Source: an uncultured Sphingomonas sp.
Lineage (GTDB): Bacteria > Pseudomonadota > Alphaproteobacteria > Sphingomonadales > Sphingomonadaceae
Assembly: GCA_946482655.1 (NCBI GenBank)
Contig: CAMLSA010000009.1
Coordinates: forward strand, 1-51,582
Direction: 5' to 3'
DNA length: 51,582 bases
How positions within the stretch are numbered: the first letter of the stretch is position 1; each line of letters begins with the position of its first letter. The notes beneath the pieces were generated by a model. It had not been told where the DNA came from and searched no databases. It saw only the letters and a program-made list of their open reading frames with translations. Both the position numbers and the translations under genes were made by a program. This document shows positions 36,913 to 46,280 of this stretch, piece by piece.

Positions 36913-37837
36913 CGGCGCCTCGGACATGACGAGCTGGACCATCGGCGACCGCAATGCCGGCCATTTCTGCTGGATCCACCTCGACGGAGGCGACCCGGAC
37001 GCGATGCGCTGGCTCGAGGACGAATCGCACGGCTTGCCGGAAACGGCGCGCTTCAACCTGATCGCCGCCGAGACCCGGCCGCGCTGCCAGCCGCTGGGCG
37101 AGGGCGTGATCATCAATCTGCGCGGACCGCGGCAGAGCGCGGACGAAGAGGGCGACGAACTCGTTTCGATCCGCATCTGGGCCGAGCGCGGGCGAGTGGT
37201 ATCGGTAACCTTTCGGCGGATGGCCGGGCTGGACACGCTGCGCGAGCGGATGGAGCAGGGCCAATATCATGATCCCGGAGACCTGATCGCGGCGCTGTCC
37301 ATCCGGATCGCGCACCAGCTCGATCCGGTGGTCGCCGAGCTCGGCGACCAGGTCGACGAGTGCGAACTTACGCTGTCAAGCGAGGGCTATGTCGCCCGCC
37401 GCTCGATAGCCCGCGCGCGGTCGACCGCGATCAGCTATCGCCGCTTCGTCGTGCCGCAGCGCCAGGCGCTCGAGGCGATGGCGCAGCTCGAACAGGACTG
37501 GATCGAGGACGACGACCGCATCCACCTGCGCGAGGCCGCCGACCGCTTCGCCCGCATGGCCGAGGAACTGGAGGCGATCCGGGAGCGATCGGCCCTGCTC
37601 CACGAACAGATCACCGACCTGCGCGCCGAGAAGATCGACCGCCGCTCGCTGATCATCGCCGTCGTCGCGCTCATCTTCCTGCCGTTGACCTTCGTTACCG
37701 GCCTGTTCGGGATGAACGTCGACGGCATCCCTTATGCTCACCACCCGATGTCCTTCTGGGCTGTGACCGGATTCAGCCTGGTTGTCGGGCTGACCGTCGC
37801 CGCCTTCTTCGTGGCGGCGCGGTGGTTCAGGGGTTAG
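36881..37837 (+). CDS. ZntB/CorA-type divalent metal transporter
   Basis: About 318 residues. A cytoplasmic N-domain (FCWIHLDGGDPDAMRWLEDE, ETRPRCQPLGEGVIINLRG) leads into a long coiled-coil (IHLREAADRFARMAEELEAI) and two C-terminal membrane segments around the GMN motif (VTGLFGMNVDGIP). The RPR...GEG and LRG pattern matches ZntB, a zinc transporter of the CorA superfamily. The start is uncertain: a start at 36881 (used) includes the TWTFYDG strand seen in ZntB and overlaps the upstream gene by 32 nt; 36926 would avoid the overlap but remove it. Its end overlaps the convergent YggS-like gene by 11 nt. Confidence 0.88.
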   Translation: MACRSTWTFYDGASDMTSWTIGDRNAGHFCWIHLDGGDPDAMRWLEDESHGLPETARFNLIAAETRPRCQPLGEGVIINLRGPRQSADEEGDELVSIRIWAERGRVVSVTFRRMAGLDTLRERMEQGQYHDPGDLIAALSIRIAHQLDPVVAELGDQVDECELTLSSEGYVARRSIARARSTAISYRRFVVPQRQALEAMAQLEQDWIEDDDRIHLREAADRFARMAEELEAIRERSALLHEQITDLRAEKIDRRSLIIAVVALIFLPLTFVTGLFGMNVDGIPYAHHPMSFWAVTGFSLVVGLTVAAFFVAARWFRG

Positions 37838-38546
37838 TGACTGGCGCCTCTCTCCGGCCGGCCGGTCGCCGTTCGCCGAACAGCGCGGTGCCGACCCGGA
37901 CATGGGTGGCACCGAGCATCACCGCCGTCTCGAAGTCGGAGGACATGCCCATGCTGAGCCCGGCCAGCCCATGGCGCTTGGCCAGCTTGGCGAGCAGCGC
38001 GAAATAGGGCGCGGGCTCGACCTCGGCGGGGGGTACCGCCATCAGCCCCACGATCGGCAGCCCGGCATCGCGCGCCTGGGCCAGGATCTTGGGCAGATCG
38101 TCGATCGCGCAGCCTCCCTTCTGCTCCTCGGCGCCGATATTGACCTGGACGAAGCAGTCGGGGCGCTTGCCCGCCGCGCCGATCGCCCTGGCCAACGCCT
38201 CGATCAGCGAAGGCCGGTCGACGGAATGGAGCGCATCGAACAGCGCCACCGCCTCCTTCGCCTTGTTCGACTGAAGCCGGCCGACGAGATGGAGCCTGGG
38301 GTTTCTTCCTTCGCGCAGCGCGGGCCATTTCCCTTCGGCCTCCTGGACGCGATTCTCGCCGAAACTCGTCTGGCCCGCGGCGATCAGCGGCGCGATGTCG
38401 GGGGCCGTCCTCGCCTTGGAGATGGCGATCAGCTCGATCGCGGCAGGATCGCGGCCCGCCAGGGCCGCGGCATGGCCGATGCGCGCGCGGATGTCGGCGA
38501 GACGTGTGGCGGCGCCGGGGTCGGAGCTGGTGTCGATATCGGACAT
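37827..38546 (-). CDS. YggS family pyridoxal-phosphate protein
   Basis: A 239-residue PLP-binding TIM-barrel protein (YggS/PROSC) involved in vitamin B6 balance. Motifs are LIAISKARTAPDI with the PLP lysine, TSFGENRVQEAEGKWP, LHLVGRLQSNKAKEAV, LHSVDRPSLIEALA, VQVNIGAEEQKGGC and LSMGMSSDFETAVMLGATHV with GTALFGER. Length is standard. The start MSDIDTSSD was chosen by family comparison; the frame is open upstream. It is divergent from the ThiE-like gene (22 nt between starts) and overlaps the ZntB-like gene at its end. Confidence 0.94.
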   Translation of the reverse strand: MSDIDTSSDPGAATRLADIRARIGHAAALAGRDPAAIELIAISKARTAPDIAPLIAAGQTSFGENRVQEAEGKWPALREGRNPRLHLVGRLQSNKAKEAVALFDALHSVDRPSLIEALARAIGAAGKRPDCFVQVNIGAEEQKGGCAIDDLPKILAQARDAGLPIVGLMAVPPAEVEPAPYFALLAKLAKRHGLAGLSMGMSSDFETAVMLGATHVRVGTALFGERRPAGRREAPVTNP

Positions 38547-38568
38547 GCGCCCCGCTATAGGTGGCGCG

Positions 38569-39123
38569 ATGAGACGCCGCCACCCCGAGCTTCCACGGCT
38601 GTGGATGATGACCGACGAGCGCCAGGACGGGGGGCTGTGGGCGGCGATCGAGAGGCTCCCGCCCGGATCGGGAATCGTCTTCCGCCACAAGCGCGCGGGT
38701 GAGGCCGAACGGCGGCGGCTGTTCGATCGCGTGCGGCGGGTCGCGGCACGGCGCGGCCTGGTCCTGCTGCTAGCCGGCGACGATGGTCAGGCCCGCTGCT
38801 GGCGCGCCGACGGCGCGCATCACCGTCATCCGCATGCCCCGCGCCACGGCACCGCGCCGGCGCACGACCTGCGTGAGATCCGGGCCGCCGAGCGATCGGG
38901 CGCGGCCGCGATCTTCCTGTCGCCTGTGCACGGGACCCGGTCGCATCCGGATGCGAAGGCGCTGGGACGGATGCGCTTCGCCGCGCTCGTCCGGGCGACG
39001 AGGCTGCCGGTGATCGCGCTGGGCGGAGTCGATCGGACTCGGGGACGAATGGCGATGCGGGCCGGCGCTCACGGCTGGGGGGCGATCGATGCCTGGGGCA
39101 AGCGCCCGCCTTCGCTGGCATGA
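38569..39123 (+). CDS. ThiE/TenI-like thiamine phosphate synthase
   Basis: A 184-residue TIM-barrel protein. PRLWMMTDERQDGGLWAAIE replaces the usual N-terminal strand, followed by LPPGSGIVFRHKRAGEAERR and the phosphate-binding AAIFLSPVHGTRSHPDAKAL and LPVIALGGVDRTRGRMAMRA. These fit the ThiE/TenI family, but the usual thiazole-binding and Mg-binding residues are hard to place and the protein is somewhat short, so it may be a TenI-type or degenerate form, not a true ThiE. It is divergent from the YggS-like gene, 22 bp away; the ribosome site is weak. Confidence 0.8.
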   Translation: MRRRHPELPRLWMMTDERQDGGLWAAIERLPPGSGIVFRHKRAGEAERRRLFDRVRRVAARRGLVLLLAGDDGQARCWRADGAHHRHPHAPRHGTAPAHDLREIRAAERSGAAAIFLSPVHGTRSHPDAKALGRMRFAALVRATRLPVIALGGVDRTRGRMAMRAGAHGWGAIDAWGKRPPSLA

Positions 39124-39155
39124 CCGATCGGGAATGAAGCCGGGCGACCGGCCGT

Positions 39156-39869
39156 TCAGAACTTGAACGCCGTCCCGATGTAGATCGCCTGGCTGTCGCG
39201 GCGTTCGTCATTGGTCAGGTCGAAGCGATCGCGCTGCGTCTTATAACGCACGCCGCCCGACAGCTGGACGTTGCGGCTGAGCGAGAAGGAGCCTCCCAGG
39301 TCGACCGAAAGAGCTTCTTCCGGACCGCCGATGCTGGTGGCGCCGGTGGCGCGCTCGGCGCCGAACAGTAGCCGGGTGCTCCACTTCGAGCCCGAATAGC
39401 TCAGGCCGATATCGGCAAGGTCGCGGCTGTCCGGAACGGTGCCGCCATCGATATGCGCGAAATCGCCCGACAGCGCGAAACGCTTCCAGCCGAGCGAAGC
39501 GCCCAGGCTGTAGGCGGTGGGGGCGAGGCCGACGCTGATCGCCGAGCTGTTGACCGCCACCGCCGCGCCGGCATTGGTGCGGGTCTTGCTGCGGGCGCGG
39601 ATCGCCACGGTGACCGCCCGCTTGCCGCTGCCCGAAGGGGTGAAGCGGAAGCCGGGTTCGGAGAAGCTGCCGCCGACATGGTCGAACAGGGCCGCCTGGC
39701 GCGCATCGACCGCCACCGGCGCGAAAAAGCCGATGCCCTTCGCCTTCTTGCGATCGATCTTGATCTTTGGCGTGTCGGCTGGCTTCGCGGAAAGCGCGGG
39801 CGCGACCAGGACCACCGATGCCGCGAGCACGGCACCCAAAAGCCTTCCCTGGACCCCCTTGATCTTCAT
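39156..39869 (-). CDS. Outer-membrane beta-barrel protein (porin-like)
   Basis: A 237-residue secreted protein. A signal peptide (MKIKGVQGRLLGAVLAASVV to ALSA) is followed by a basic linker (KIKIDRKKAKGIGFFAPV) and then alternating strands (VTVAIRARSKTRT, SAISVGLAPTAYSLGASLGW, DIGLSYSGSKWSTRLLFGAE) ending AIYIGTAFKF, the terminal Phe of outer-membrane barrels. Similar small porin-like proteins are frequent in sphingomonads; no substrate is known. The ATG was chosen because it begins the signal peptide; the frame extends 34 codons upstream without a ribosome site. A TATATA at 39891 on the promoter side may be a -10 element. Confidence 0.85.
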   Translation of the reverse strand: MKIKGVQGRLLGAVLAASVVLVAPALSAKPADTPKIKIDRKKAKGIGFFAPVAVDARQAALFDHVGGSFSEPGFRFTPSGSGKRAVTVAIRARSKTRTNAGAAVAVNSSAISVGLAPTAYSLGASLGWKRFALSGDFAHIDGGTVPDSRDLADIGLSYSGSKWSTRLLFGAERATGATSIGGPEEALSVDLGGSFSLSRNVQLSGGVRYKTQRDRFDLTNDERRDSQAIYIGTAFKF

Positions 39870-39993
39870 CCTGCGTAACTCATTCTTTTCTATATATGGG
39901 TGCCTAGCACCGTGCGCGAGTCGTTGCCAGCCGCCTTTCGCGAAAAGCTTAGCCTGTTGCAAAGACTCCACATTTCCATGGTCGCGAGCGCCG

Positions 39994-40031
39994 TTGCCTG
40001 GGACCAGGCAAGAAACGCCCGCTTGCGGGCG
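39994..40031. repeat. Two perfect hairpins in tandem
   Basis: TTGCCTGG-GA-CCAGGCAA (39994-40011) and CGCCCGC-TT-GCGGGCG (40016-40031) are perfect stems of 8 and 7 bp with 2-nt loops, 4 nt apart. They lie in the divergent gap between the barrel protein gene (start 39869) and the DUF3576 gene (start 40094). They could be a leader structure, a REP-type element or a protein site. No T-run follows. Confidence 0.55.
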
Positions 40032-40093
40032 GCCCCCGCATGTCTATAACGGCCCCAATTCGCTTGAAAATGAGCCCCGAGGACCGCCCAGAA

Positions 40094-40537
40094 ATGATCA
40101 GCCCCACCTTGCGCACCGCGATCGCCCTCGCCCTCGTCGCCTCGATGGCGGGCTGCGGCGGCGGCAAGAACAAGGCGCAGTTCGCCTCCGATCTCGCGGC
40201 GGCGAAGACCACCCAGATCGGCGTCAACGCCTATCTGTGGAAGGCGGCGCTCGAAACCCTCTCCTTCATGCCGCTGCTCCAGACCGATTCGAACGGCGGC
40301 GTGATCGTCACCGACTGGTATGTGAACCCCAACCAGCCGGCCGAGCGCATGAAGATGACGGTGACCATATTCGACGCGGATCTGCGCGCCGACGCGGTCC
40401 GCGTCGCACCGCAACGCCAGGTGCTTGCCAACGGCAACTGGGTCGACCAGCCGGTACTGGCTTCGACCGCGCAGAAGCTCGAGGACATCATTCTGACCAA
40501 GGCGCGCGACCTGCGCCGCGCCACCATCGCCGGATAG
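40094..40537 (+). CDS. DUF3576 lipoprotein
   Basis: A 147-residue lipoprotein. The signal [20 protein letters not shown] ends in the lipobox SMAGC, giving Cys at about position 21. The body ([69 protein letters not shown]) is the DUF3576 domain, known from alphaproteobacteria and predicted to act in the cell envelope. Two upstream in-frame ATGs exist; this one starts the signal. It lies 13 nt upstream of leuS and in front of lptE, so it may belong to the envelope genes here. Confidence 0.9.
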   Translation: MISPTLRTAIALALVASMAGCGGGKNKAQFASDLAAAKTTQIGVNAYLWKAALETLSFMPLLQTDSNGGVIVTDWYVNPNQPAERMKMTVTIFDADLRADAVRVAPQRQVLANGNWVDQPVLASTAQKLEDIILTKARDLRRATIAG

Positions 40538-40550
40538 GGCAAAAGCTTCA

Positions 40551-43058
40551 GTGAGCGCGCGTTTCAACCATGTGAAGGCCGACGCGCACTGGCAGGGCGT
40601 CTGGCAGAGCCAGGGCACCTTCCGTGCGCGCGACGACAGTCCCAAGCCCAAGAGCTACGTGCTCGAGATGTTTCCCTATCCGTCGGGGCGCATCCATATG
40701 GGGCACGTCCGCAACTATACGATGGGCGACGTGCTCGCCCGGTTCCGGCGGATGCAGGGCCATGAAGTGCTCCACCCTATGGGCTGGGACGCGTTCGGCA
40801 TGCCCGCCGAAAATGCCGCGATGGAGAAGAAGGTCCATCCCGGCGACTGGACCCGCGCCAACATCGCGGCGATGCGCGAGCAGCTGAAGCGGTTGGGCTT
40901 CGCGCTCGACTGGAGCCGCGAGCTCGCCACCTGCGAGCCCGACTATTACGGCCAGGAGCAGGCCCTCTTCCTTGATCTCTACGCGGCGGGTCTCGTCTAT
41001 CGCAAGGAATCGGCGGTCAACTGGGACCCGGTCGACATGACCGTGCTCGCCAACGAGCAGGTGATCGACGGGCGCGGCTGGCGCTCGGGCGCGGTGGTCG
41101 AGCGGCGCAAGCTGAGCCAGTGGTTCCTCAAGATCACCGACTTCGCCGACGAGTTGCTCGACGGCCTGAAATCGCTCGACCAGTGGCCCGAGAAGGTCCG
41201 CACGATGCAGGAGAACTGGATCGGCAAGTCGCAGGGCATGCGCTTCACTTTCCAGCTCGATGCGCCCGCCGGGGTGTACAAGAGCTTCGAGGTGTTCACC
41301 ACCCGGCCCGACACTCTGTTCGGCGCGAGCTTCGCCGCGATCGCCGCCGATCATCCGATCGCGCAGGCATTGGCTGTCGGCAATCCAGCGCTCGGCGCCT
41401 TCGTCGAGGAGTGCAAGCGCACCGGCACGGCCGCCGCCGAGATGGAGACCGCCGAGAAGAAGGGCCATGATACCGGCCTCTCGGTGATCCACCCGCTCGA
41501 CCCGAGCTGGAAGCTGCCGCTGTTCGTAGCCAATTTCGTGCTGATGGATTATGGCACCGGCGCGGTGTTCGGCTGTCCCGCGCACGACCAGCGCGACCTC
41601 GATTTCGCGCGCAGATATGCGCTGCCGGTCAAGCGCGTCGTCGCTCCCTCGCCGGAGGAGGCGAGCGCGCCGATTGACGACGAGGCCTATGTCGGCCCTG
41701 GCCGGCTGGTCAATTCGGCCTTCCTCGACGGGCTTTCGGTCGAAGAGGCCAAGGCGGCGGTGATCGCGCGCGGCGAGGCCGAGGGCTGGGGCACCGGCAC
41801 CACCGTCTGGCGGTTGCGCGACTGGGGCGTGTCACGCCAGCGCTACTGGGGTACCCCGATCCCGATCATCCATTGCGAGGCGTGCGGCGCGGTCCCCGTA
41901 CCCAAGGACCAGTTGCCCGTGGTCCTTCCCGAGGACGTCGGTTTCGACATCCCCGGCAATCCGCTCGATCGCCATCCAAGCTGGAAGCATGTCGATTGCC
42001 CGAGCTGCGGCACGCCCGCCCGGCGCGAGACCGACACGCTCGACACCTTCGTCGATTCCTCCTGGTATTTCATCCGCTTCGCCAGCCAGCCCGAGGACAG
42101 GCCGTTCGACAAGGCGGTCGCGGGCAGCTGGCTGCCGGTGGGGCAATATATCGGCGGCGTCGAGCACGCGATCCTTCATCTGCTCTACGCGCGCTTCTGG
42201 ACCCGAGCGCTCGAGCGAATCGGCAGGATCGGGGTCAAGGAGCCGTTCACCGGGCTGTTCACCCAGGGCATGGTCACCCACGAGACCTACAAGGCGCCCG
42301 ATGGGCGGTGGCTGAGCCCCGAGGAGGTTTCCGGCGGCACGATCATCGCGACCGGCGAGCCGGTCACGCTCGGCCGCATCGAGAAGATGTCCAAGTCCAA
42401 GAAGAACGTCGTCGATCCGGGCCCCATCGTCGATCAATATGGCGCCGATGCCGTGCGCTGGTTCATGCTGTCGGACAGCCCGCCCGAGCGCGACCTCGAA
42501 TGGACCGAGAGCGGAATTGAGGGCTGCTGGCGCTTCGTCAACCGCTTGTGGCGGATCACCGACGCGTCGGAGCCCGGCTCCGGCGAGGACAAGGAGTTGG
42601 ACCGCAAGCTCCACAAGGCGATCGCCGGAATCGCCGCCGATATCGAGGCGTTGGGCTTCAACCGCGCGGTCGCCAAGGTCCATGAGCTCGCCAACGCGAT
42701 CGAGAAGGCGCCCTGCTCGGCCAGCCGCACCGTGGCGGCGCGCACGCTGGTGCGGCTGATCGCGCCGATGGTGCCCCACCTCGCCGAACAAGCCTGGGCA
42801 CGGCTCGGCGAGAGCGGGCTGGTTGCCGACGCGGCCTGGCCGGTACATGATCCCGCCCTGCTGATCGACGACGAGGTGACGATCGCGGTGCAGGTCAACG
42901 GCAAGCTGCGCGACACGCTGACGGCTCCCAAAGGCGCGAGCAAGGATGCCCTCGAAGCGATGGCGCTCCAATCGGACAAGATCGGCAAATTGCTCGAAGG
43001 CGCCACGCCGAGGAAGGTCATCGTCGTACCTGACCGGCTGGTCAACATCGTCGCATGA
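40551..43058 (+). CDS. leuS: Leucyl-tRNA synthetase
   Basis: An 835-residue class I synthetase that charges tRNA-Leu. The HIGH motif appears as [14 protein letters not shown] (about 40-53), the editing domain (CP1) contains [12 protein letters not shown] and GYTG-like [14 protein letters not shown], the zinc-type insertion has CEACG and CPSCG, and KMSKS is intact in [14 protein letters not shown]. The anticodon-binding C-terminus ends [10 protein letters not shown]. The start is GTG, at the family position. Its stop overlaps lptE. Confidence 0.97.
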   Translation: MSARFNHVKADAHWQGVWQSQGTFRARDDSPKPKSYVLEMFPYPSGRIHMGHVRNYTMGDVLARFRRMQGHEVLHPMGWDAFGMPAENAAMEKKVHPGDWTRANIAAMREQLKRLGFALDWSRELATCEPDYYGQEQALFLDLYAAGLVYRKESAVNWDPVDMTVLANEQVIDGRGWRSGAVVERRKLSQWFLKITDFADELLDGLKSLDQWPEKVRTMQENWIGKSQGMRFTFQLDAPAGVYKSFEVFTTRPDTLFGASFAAIAADHPIAQALAVGNPALGAFVEECKRTGTAAAEMETAEKKGHDTGLSVIHPLDPSWKLPLFVANFVLMDYGTGAVFGCPAHDQRDLDFARRYALPVKRVVAPSPEEASAPIDDEAYVGPGRLVNSAFLDGLSVEEAKAAVIARGEAEGWGTGTTVWRLRDWGVSRQRYWGTPIPIIHCEACGAVPVPKDQLPVVLPEDVGFDIPGNPLDRHPSWKHVDCPSCGTPARRETDTLDTFVDSSWYFIRFASQPEDRPFDKAVAGSWLPVGQYIGGVEHAILHLLYARFWTRALERIGRIGVKEPFTGLFTQGMVTHETYKAPDGRWLSPEEVSGGTIIATGEPVTLGRIEKMSKSKKNVVDPGPIVDQYGADAVRWFMLSDSPPERDLEWTESGIEGCWRFVNRLWRITDASEPGSGEDKELDRKLHKAIAGIAADIEALGFNRAVAKVHELANAIEKAPCSASRTVAARTLVRLIAPMVPHLAEQAWARLGESGLVADAAWPVHDPALLIDDEVTIAVQVNGKLRDTLTAPKGASKDALEAMALQSDKIGKLLEGATPRKVIVVPDRLVNIVA

Positions 43059-43561
43059 AGCGGGCGCTCGCCATCCTCGCACCGGCCGCGCTGCTGGCCG
43101 TGTTGCCGGGCTGCGGGCTGCGGCCGCTCTATGGCAGTGGCGGCTCCGGGCCGGTGGCTGGCACGCTCAGTTCGATAGAGGTCGGGCCGATCGAGGGTCA
43201 GCGCGGCTGGCTCGTCCGCAATGCGCTCAACGACCGGCTCCACCGCCAGGCGAGCGGCAACGCCCGCTTCCGGCTGGAGGTCGAGCTCGACGACGACATC
43301 ATCGGCTTCGGTGTCCGTCAGGATAACGCGATCACCCGCGAACGGCGCACGCTGCGTGCGCGCTACCGGCTGATCGACATCAGCACCGGCGCCGTGCTGC
43401 TCGACCAGACCGCCTCGGCCGATGCCGGCATCGACGTCGCCGGCTCCGAATATGCCACCGCCGCCGCCGAGCAGACCGCGCTGGAGCGGCTGACCGAGAC
43501 GCTCGCCGACCAGATCGTGGCGAGGGTTGCGACCTATGCGGGTCGCAGTACCGCACGATGA
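43055..43561 (+). CDS. lptE: LPS assembly lipoprotein LptE
   Basis: A 168-residue outer-membrane lipoprotein that plugs the LptD barrel for lipopolysaccharide export. The lipobox LPGC is followed by [10 protein letters not shown], the usual LptE start, then [20 protein letters not shown] and [13 protein letters not shown]. Its position between leuS and holA is the standard one. The ATG overlaps the leuS stop (ATGA). Confidence 0.93.
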   Translation: MKRALAILAPAALLAVLPGCGLRPLYGSGGSGPVAGTLSSIEVGPIEGQRGWLVRNALNDRLHRQASGNARFRLEVELDDDIIGFGVRQDNAITRERRTLRARYRLIDISTGAVLLDQTASADAGIDVAGSEYATAAAEQTALERLTETLADQIVARVATYAGRSTAR

Positions 43562-43570
43562 CCGTCTGAG

Positions 43571-44587
43571 ATGAAGGCCGACGCCGCCTCCATCGCGCGC
43601 GCGCTAGACCGGCCCGATTCCGCCATTCGCCTGATCCTGCTCTACGGACCCGATGAATCGGGTTCCCGGGCCTTGGCGGCGCGGATCGACAAGGCGATGG
43701 GCGCGGGGGCCGAGCGGGTCGATCTCTCTTCGGGCCAGCTCAGGACCGACCCAGCGCTGCTCGCCGACGAAGCCGCTTCGATCTCGTTGTTCGGCGGCGC
43801 GCGGCATATCCGCGTCGACCCGGCGGCGGACGACGTCGTCGAGGCGGTCGAGGCGCTGATGGAGGCGCCCTCGGCGGGCAATCCGGTGGTGCTGGTCGCG
43901 GGCAACCTGCGCAAGGACGCCAAGCTGGTGAAGCTCGCCCTCGCCTCCTCCGCCGCGCTCGCCTTCGCCTCCTATCCGCCCGAAGGCCGTCAGGCCGAAC
44001 AGGTCGCGGTCGAGATTGCGCGCGAGCACGGGCTGCGGCTCGAACCTCGTGCCGCGCAGGCGCTGGTCGCCGCGACCAACGCCGATCGCGCATTGATGGC
44101 ACGCGAGATCGAGAAGCTCGCCCTCTATCTCGACGCCTCCCCCGAGGACGTGAAACCGGCCGACGCTGCTGCTCTCGCCGCAATCGGCGCCGCCAACGAC
44201 GAAAGCGATTTGAACGCGCTCGTCGACGCGGTGATGGGCGGCCGCCCCGAGCTGGCCGCTTCGGAACTGACCCTGATCGGCGCGGCCGAGGCGATCGGCG
44301 TTGTTCGCGCGCTGCTCCGCCGCCTCGCCCAGATCGCCCCCTTGCGCGCCGAGGTCGCCGCCGGCCAGAGCATCGATGCGGTGATGGCCAGCGCCGGCAA
44401 GGCGATTTTCTGGAAGGATCAGAAAGTGATAGCCGGGCTTCTTCAACGCTGGACCCCCGGCCGCATCGCCACCGCCACTACCCGCCTGGCGGCGTTGGAG
44501 CGCGCCTATAAACGCTCAGGAACGGCCGGCATGGTATTGATCGGCGAGGAAATTCTTACGATCGCCCGGGCGGCGGCGCGCAAATAG
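43571..44587 (+). CDS. holA: DNA polymerase III subunit delta
   Basis: A 338-residue clamp-loader subunit that opens the beta sliding clamp. It shows the AAA-like N-terminal part (IRLILLYGPDESGSRALAAR, ADEAASISLFGGARHIRVDP), a middle (AREIEKLALYLDASPEDVKP) and the C-terminal oligomerisation domain (ESDLNALVDAVMGGRPELAA, WKDQKVIAGLLQRWTPGRI). It follows lptE by 9 nt, ends the leuS operon and is convergent with parB. Confidence 0.93.
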   Translation: MKADAASIARALDRPDSAIRLILLYGPDESGSRALAARIDKAMGAGAERVDLSSGQLRTDPALLADEAASISLFGGARHIRVDPAADDVVEAVEALMEAPSAGNPVVLVAGNLRKDAKLVKLALASSAALAFASYPPEGRQAEQVAVEIAREHGLRLEPRAAQALVAATNADRALMAREIEKLALYLDASPEDVKPADAAALAAIGAANDESDLNALVDAVMGGRPELAASELTLIGAAEAIGVVRALLRRLAQIAPLRAEVAAGQSIDAVMASAGKAIFWKDQKVIAGLLQRWTPGRIATATTRLAALERAYKRSGTAGMVLIGEEILTIARAAARK

Positions 44588-44591
44588 ACCT

Positions 44592-44608
44592 CCCCCTCCA
44601 AAGGGGGG
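44592..44608. terminator. Hairpin between convergent holA and parB
   Basis: CCCCCT (44592-44597) pairs with GGGGGG (44603-44608) in a 6-bp stem (the last pair is T-G), in the 23-bp gap between the two stops. No T-run follows, so it is a weak candidate for a two-way terminator. It also belongs to the C-rich/G-rich hairpin group seen elsewhere in the window. Confidence 0.35.
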
Positions 44609-44610
44609 AC

Positions 44611-45504
44611 TCAAATCGGCTCGCCGCTCAGCCGCTGGCAGACCAGGTCGAGCTGGTCGAGCGTCGAATAGCTGATCGAGATCCGCCCACCTTTCTCGCC
44701 ATGCTCGATCACCACCTTGAGCCCCAGAATATCGCCGAGCTGGCGCTCGAGCGCACCGACGTCGGCGTCGATCGGGCCGGGCGGCGACGCGGCGGGCCTC
44801 GCCGCCTTGGCGCCGGTCTTGCCCGCGCGCGCCAGCTTCTCGGTCTCGCGGACCGACAGATCGCGGCGCACCACCTCGGCGGCGAGCGCCTCCGCATTGG
44901 GCGCGGTGATCAACGCACGCGCATGGCCCATCGACAGCCGGCCGTCGGCCACCATGTCGCGCACCGGCTTTGGCAGGTCGAGCAGCCGCAGCAGATTGGC
45001 GACATGGCTGCGCGATTTGCTGACGAGCTTGCCGACGCTTTCCTGACTATGCCCAAAATCCAATGTAAGTTTTTGATAAGCCTCGGCTTCTTCGATGGCG
45101 TTGAGATCCTGTCTCTGGATGTTCTCAACGATTGCGAGCTCGAGCGTCTCGGCATCTGAAAGTTCGCATATGATCACAGGAATGTCGTGCAATCGTGCGC
45201 GCTGGGCCGCGCGCCAGCGGCGCTCGCCCGCGACGATCTGATAAGCGCTGTTATTGGGGCTCGGTCGCACGACGATCGGCTGGATCAGCCCTCGCGCGGC
45301 GATCGACGCGGCGAGCTCGTCGAGGGCGGCGTCGTCGAAATGGCGGCGGGGCTGTTTGGGATTGGGTTCGATATGGCCGATGGACATCGTCTGGATGCCC
45401 GGTGAGCGTGGAGCGCCCGGCGCGATCGGCTGCTCGATAGCGGTTTCGCCCATAAGGGCGGAGAGGCCGCGGCCCAGGCCACGGCGGGGCGTGTCGGCGC
45501 TCAT
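44611..45504 (-). CDS. parB: Chromosome partitioning protein ParB
   Basis: A 297-residue CTPase that loads on parS and organises the origin region. The N-terminus RRGLGRGLSALMGE is the ParA-contact type, then PRRHFDDAALDELAASIAAR, the CTP-binding GERRWRAAQRARLHDIPV and ENIQRQDLNAIEEAEAY, and the helix-turn-helix (GHSQESVGKLVSKSRSHVAN). The C-terminal dimer domain ends LDQLDLVCQRLSGEPI. The start ATG overlaps the parA stop. Two parS sites lie within 3.5 kb. Confidence 0.97.
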   Translation of the reverse strand: MSADTPRRGLGRGLSALMGETAIEQPIAPGAPRSPGIQTMSIGHIEPNPKQPRRHFDDAALDELAASIAARGLIQPIVVRPSPNNSAYQIVAGERRWRAAQRARLHDIPVIICELSDAETLELAIVENIQRQDLNAIEEAEAYQKLTLDFGHSQESVGKLVSKSRSHVANLLRLLDLPKPVRDMVADGRLSMGHARALITAPNAEALAAEVVRRDLSVRETEKLARAGKTGAKAARPAASPPGPIDADVGALERQLGDILGLKVVIEHGEKGGRISISYSTLDQLDLVCQRLSGEPI

Positions 45505-46280
45505 GCCGCCTGCGCCGTCTTGGTGAGGCGGCTGATGCATTCGCGGGCGAGCGCGATATAGGCTTCCGAGCCTGCGCAGCGATGGTCGTAGATCAACGCC
45601 GGCACACCATGGCTCGGCGCCTCCGACAGGCGCACGTTGCGGGGGATCACCGTATCGAACACCACATTCCCCAACACCGCGCGGACATCCTCCGCGACTT
45701 GTTCCGAGAGCCGGTTGCGCCGGTCATACATGGTCAGCGCCACGCCCAGGATCGAAAGCTGCGGATTGAACCGCGCCCGCACGCGCTCGATCGTGGTAAG
45801 CAGCTGGCTGAGCCCTTCGAGCGCGAAGAATTCACACTGGAGCGGCACCAGCATCATGTTCGCCGCGACCAGCGCGTTGACCGTGAGCAGGCCGAGCGAG
45901 GGCGGGCAATCAATCAGGCAGACGTCCCAGCGCTGCTCCTCCTGCGCAAGCGCGTTGTGAAGCCGATGGGTCCGCCGTTCGACCTCGATCAGCTCGATCT
46001 CCGAGCCCGACAGATCGACCGTCGCGGGGATGATGTCGAGCCGCGGCACCTTGGTCGGGATTACCGCTTCTGCGAGGGTGCAGTCCTCGCGGAGCAGCTC
46101 ATAGCTGGATTTGGCGCGCTGCGCCTGATCGATGCCGATCCCGGTCGAGGCGTTGCCCTGCGGATCGAAATCGACCAGCAGCACCCGCCATCCCGTCGCC
46201 GCAAGCGCGGTGGCGAGGTTGATCGCGGTGGTCGTCTTGCCCACCCCGCCCTTCTGATTCGCGATCGCGATGCGGATCAT
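45501..46280 (-). CDS. parA: Chromosome partitioning ATPase ParA
   Basis: A 259-residue Walker-type ATPase that segregates the origin together with ParB. The deviant Walker A KGGVGKTTTAINLATAL (about 10-26), the DFDPQGNAS motif and LIDCPPSLGLLTVNAL are clear, and later DTVIPRNVRLSEAPSHG. The ATG at the family start overlaps the rsmG stop; longer readings upstream run through rsmG. Confidence 0.97.
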   Translation of the reverse strand: MIRIAIANQKGGVGKTTTAINLATALAATGWRVLLVDFDPQGNASTGIGIDQAQRAKSSYELLREDCTLAEAVIPTKVPRLDIIPATVDLSGSEIELIEVERRTHRLHNALAQEEQRWDVCLIDCPPSLGLLTVNALVAANMMLVPLQCEFFALEGLSQLLTTIERVRARFNPQLSILGVALTMYDRRNRLSEQVAEDVRAVLGNVVFDTVIPRNVRLSEAPSHGVPALIYDHRCAGSEAYIALARECISRLTKTAQAA

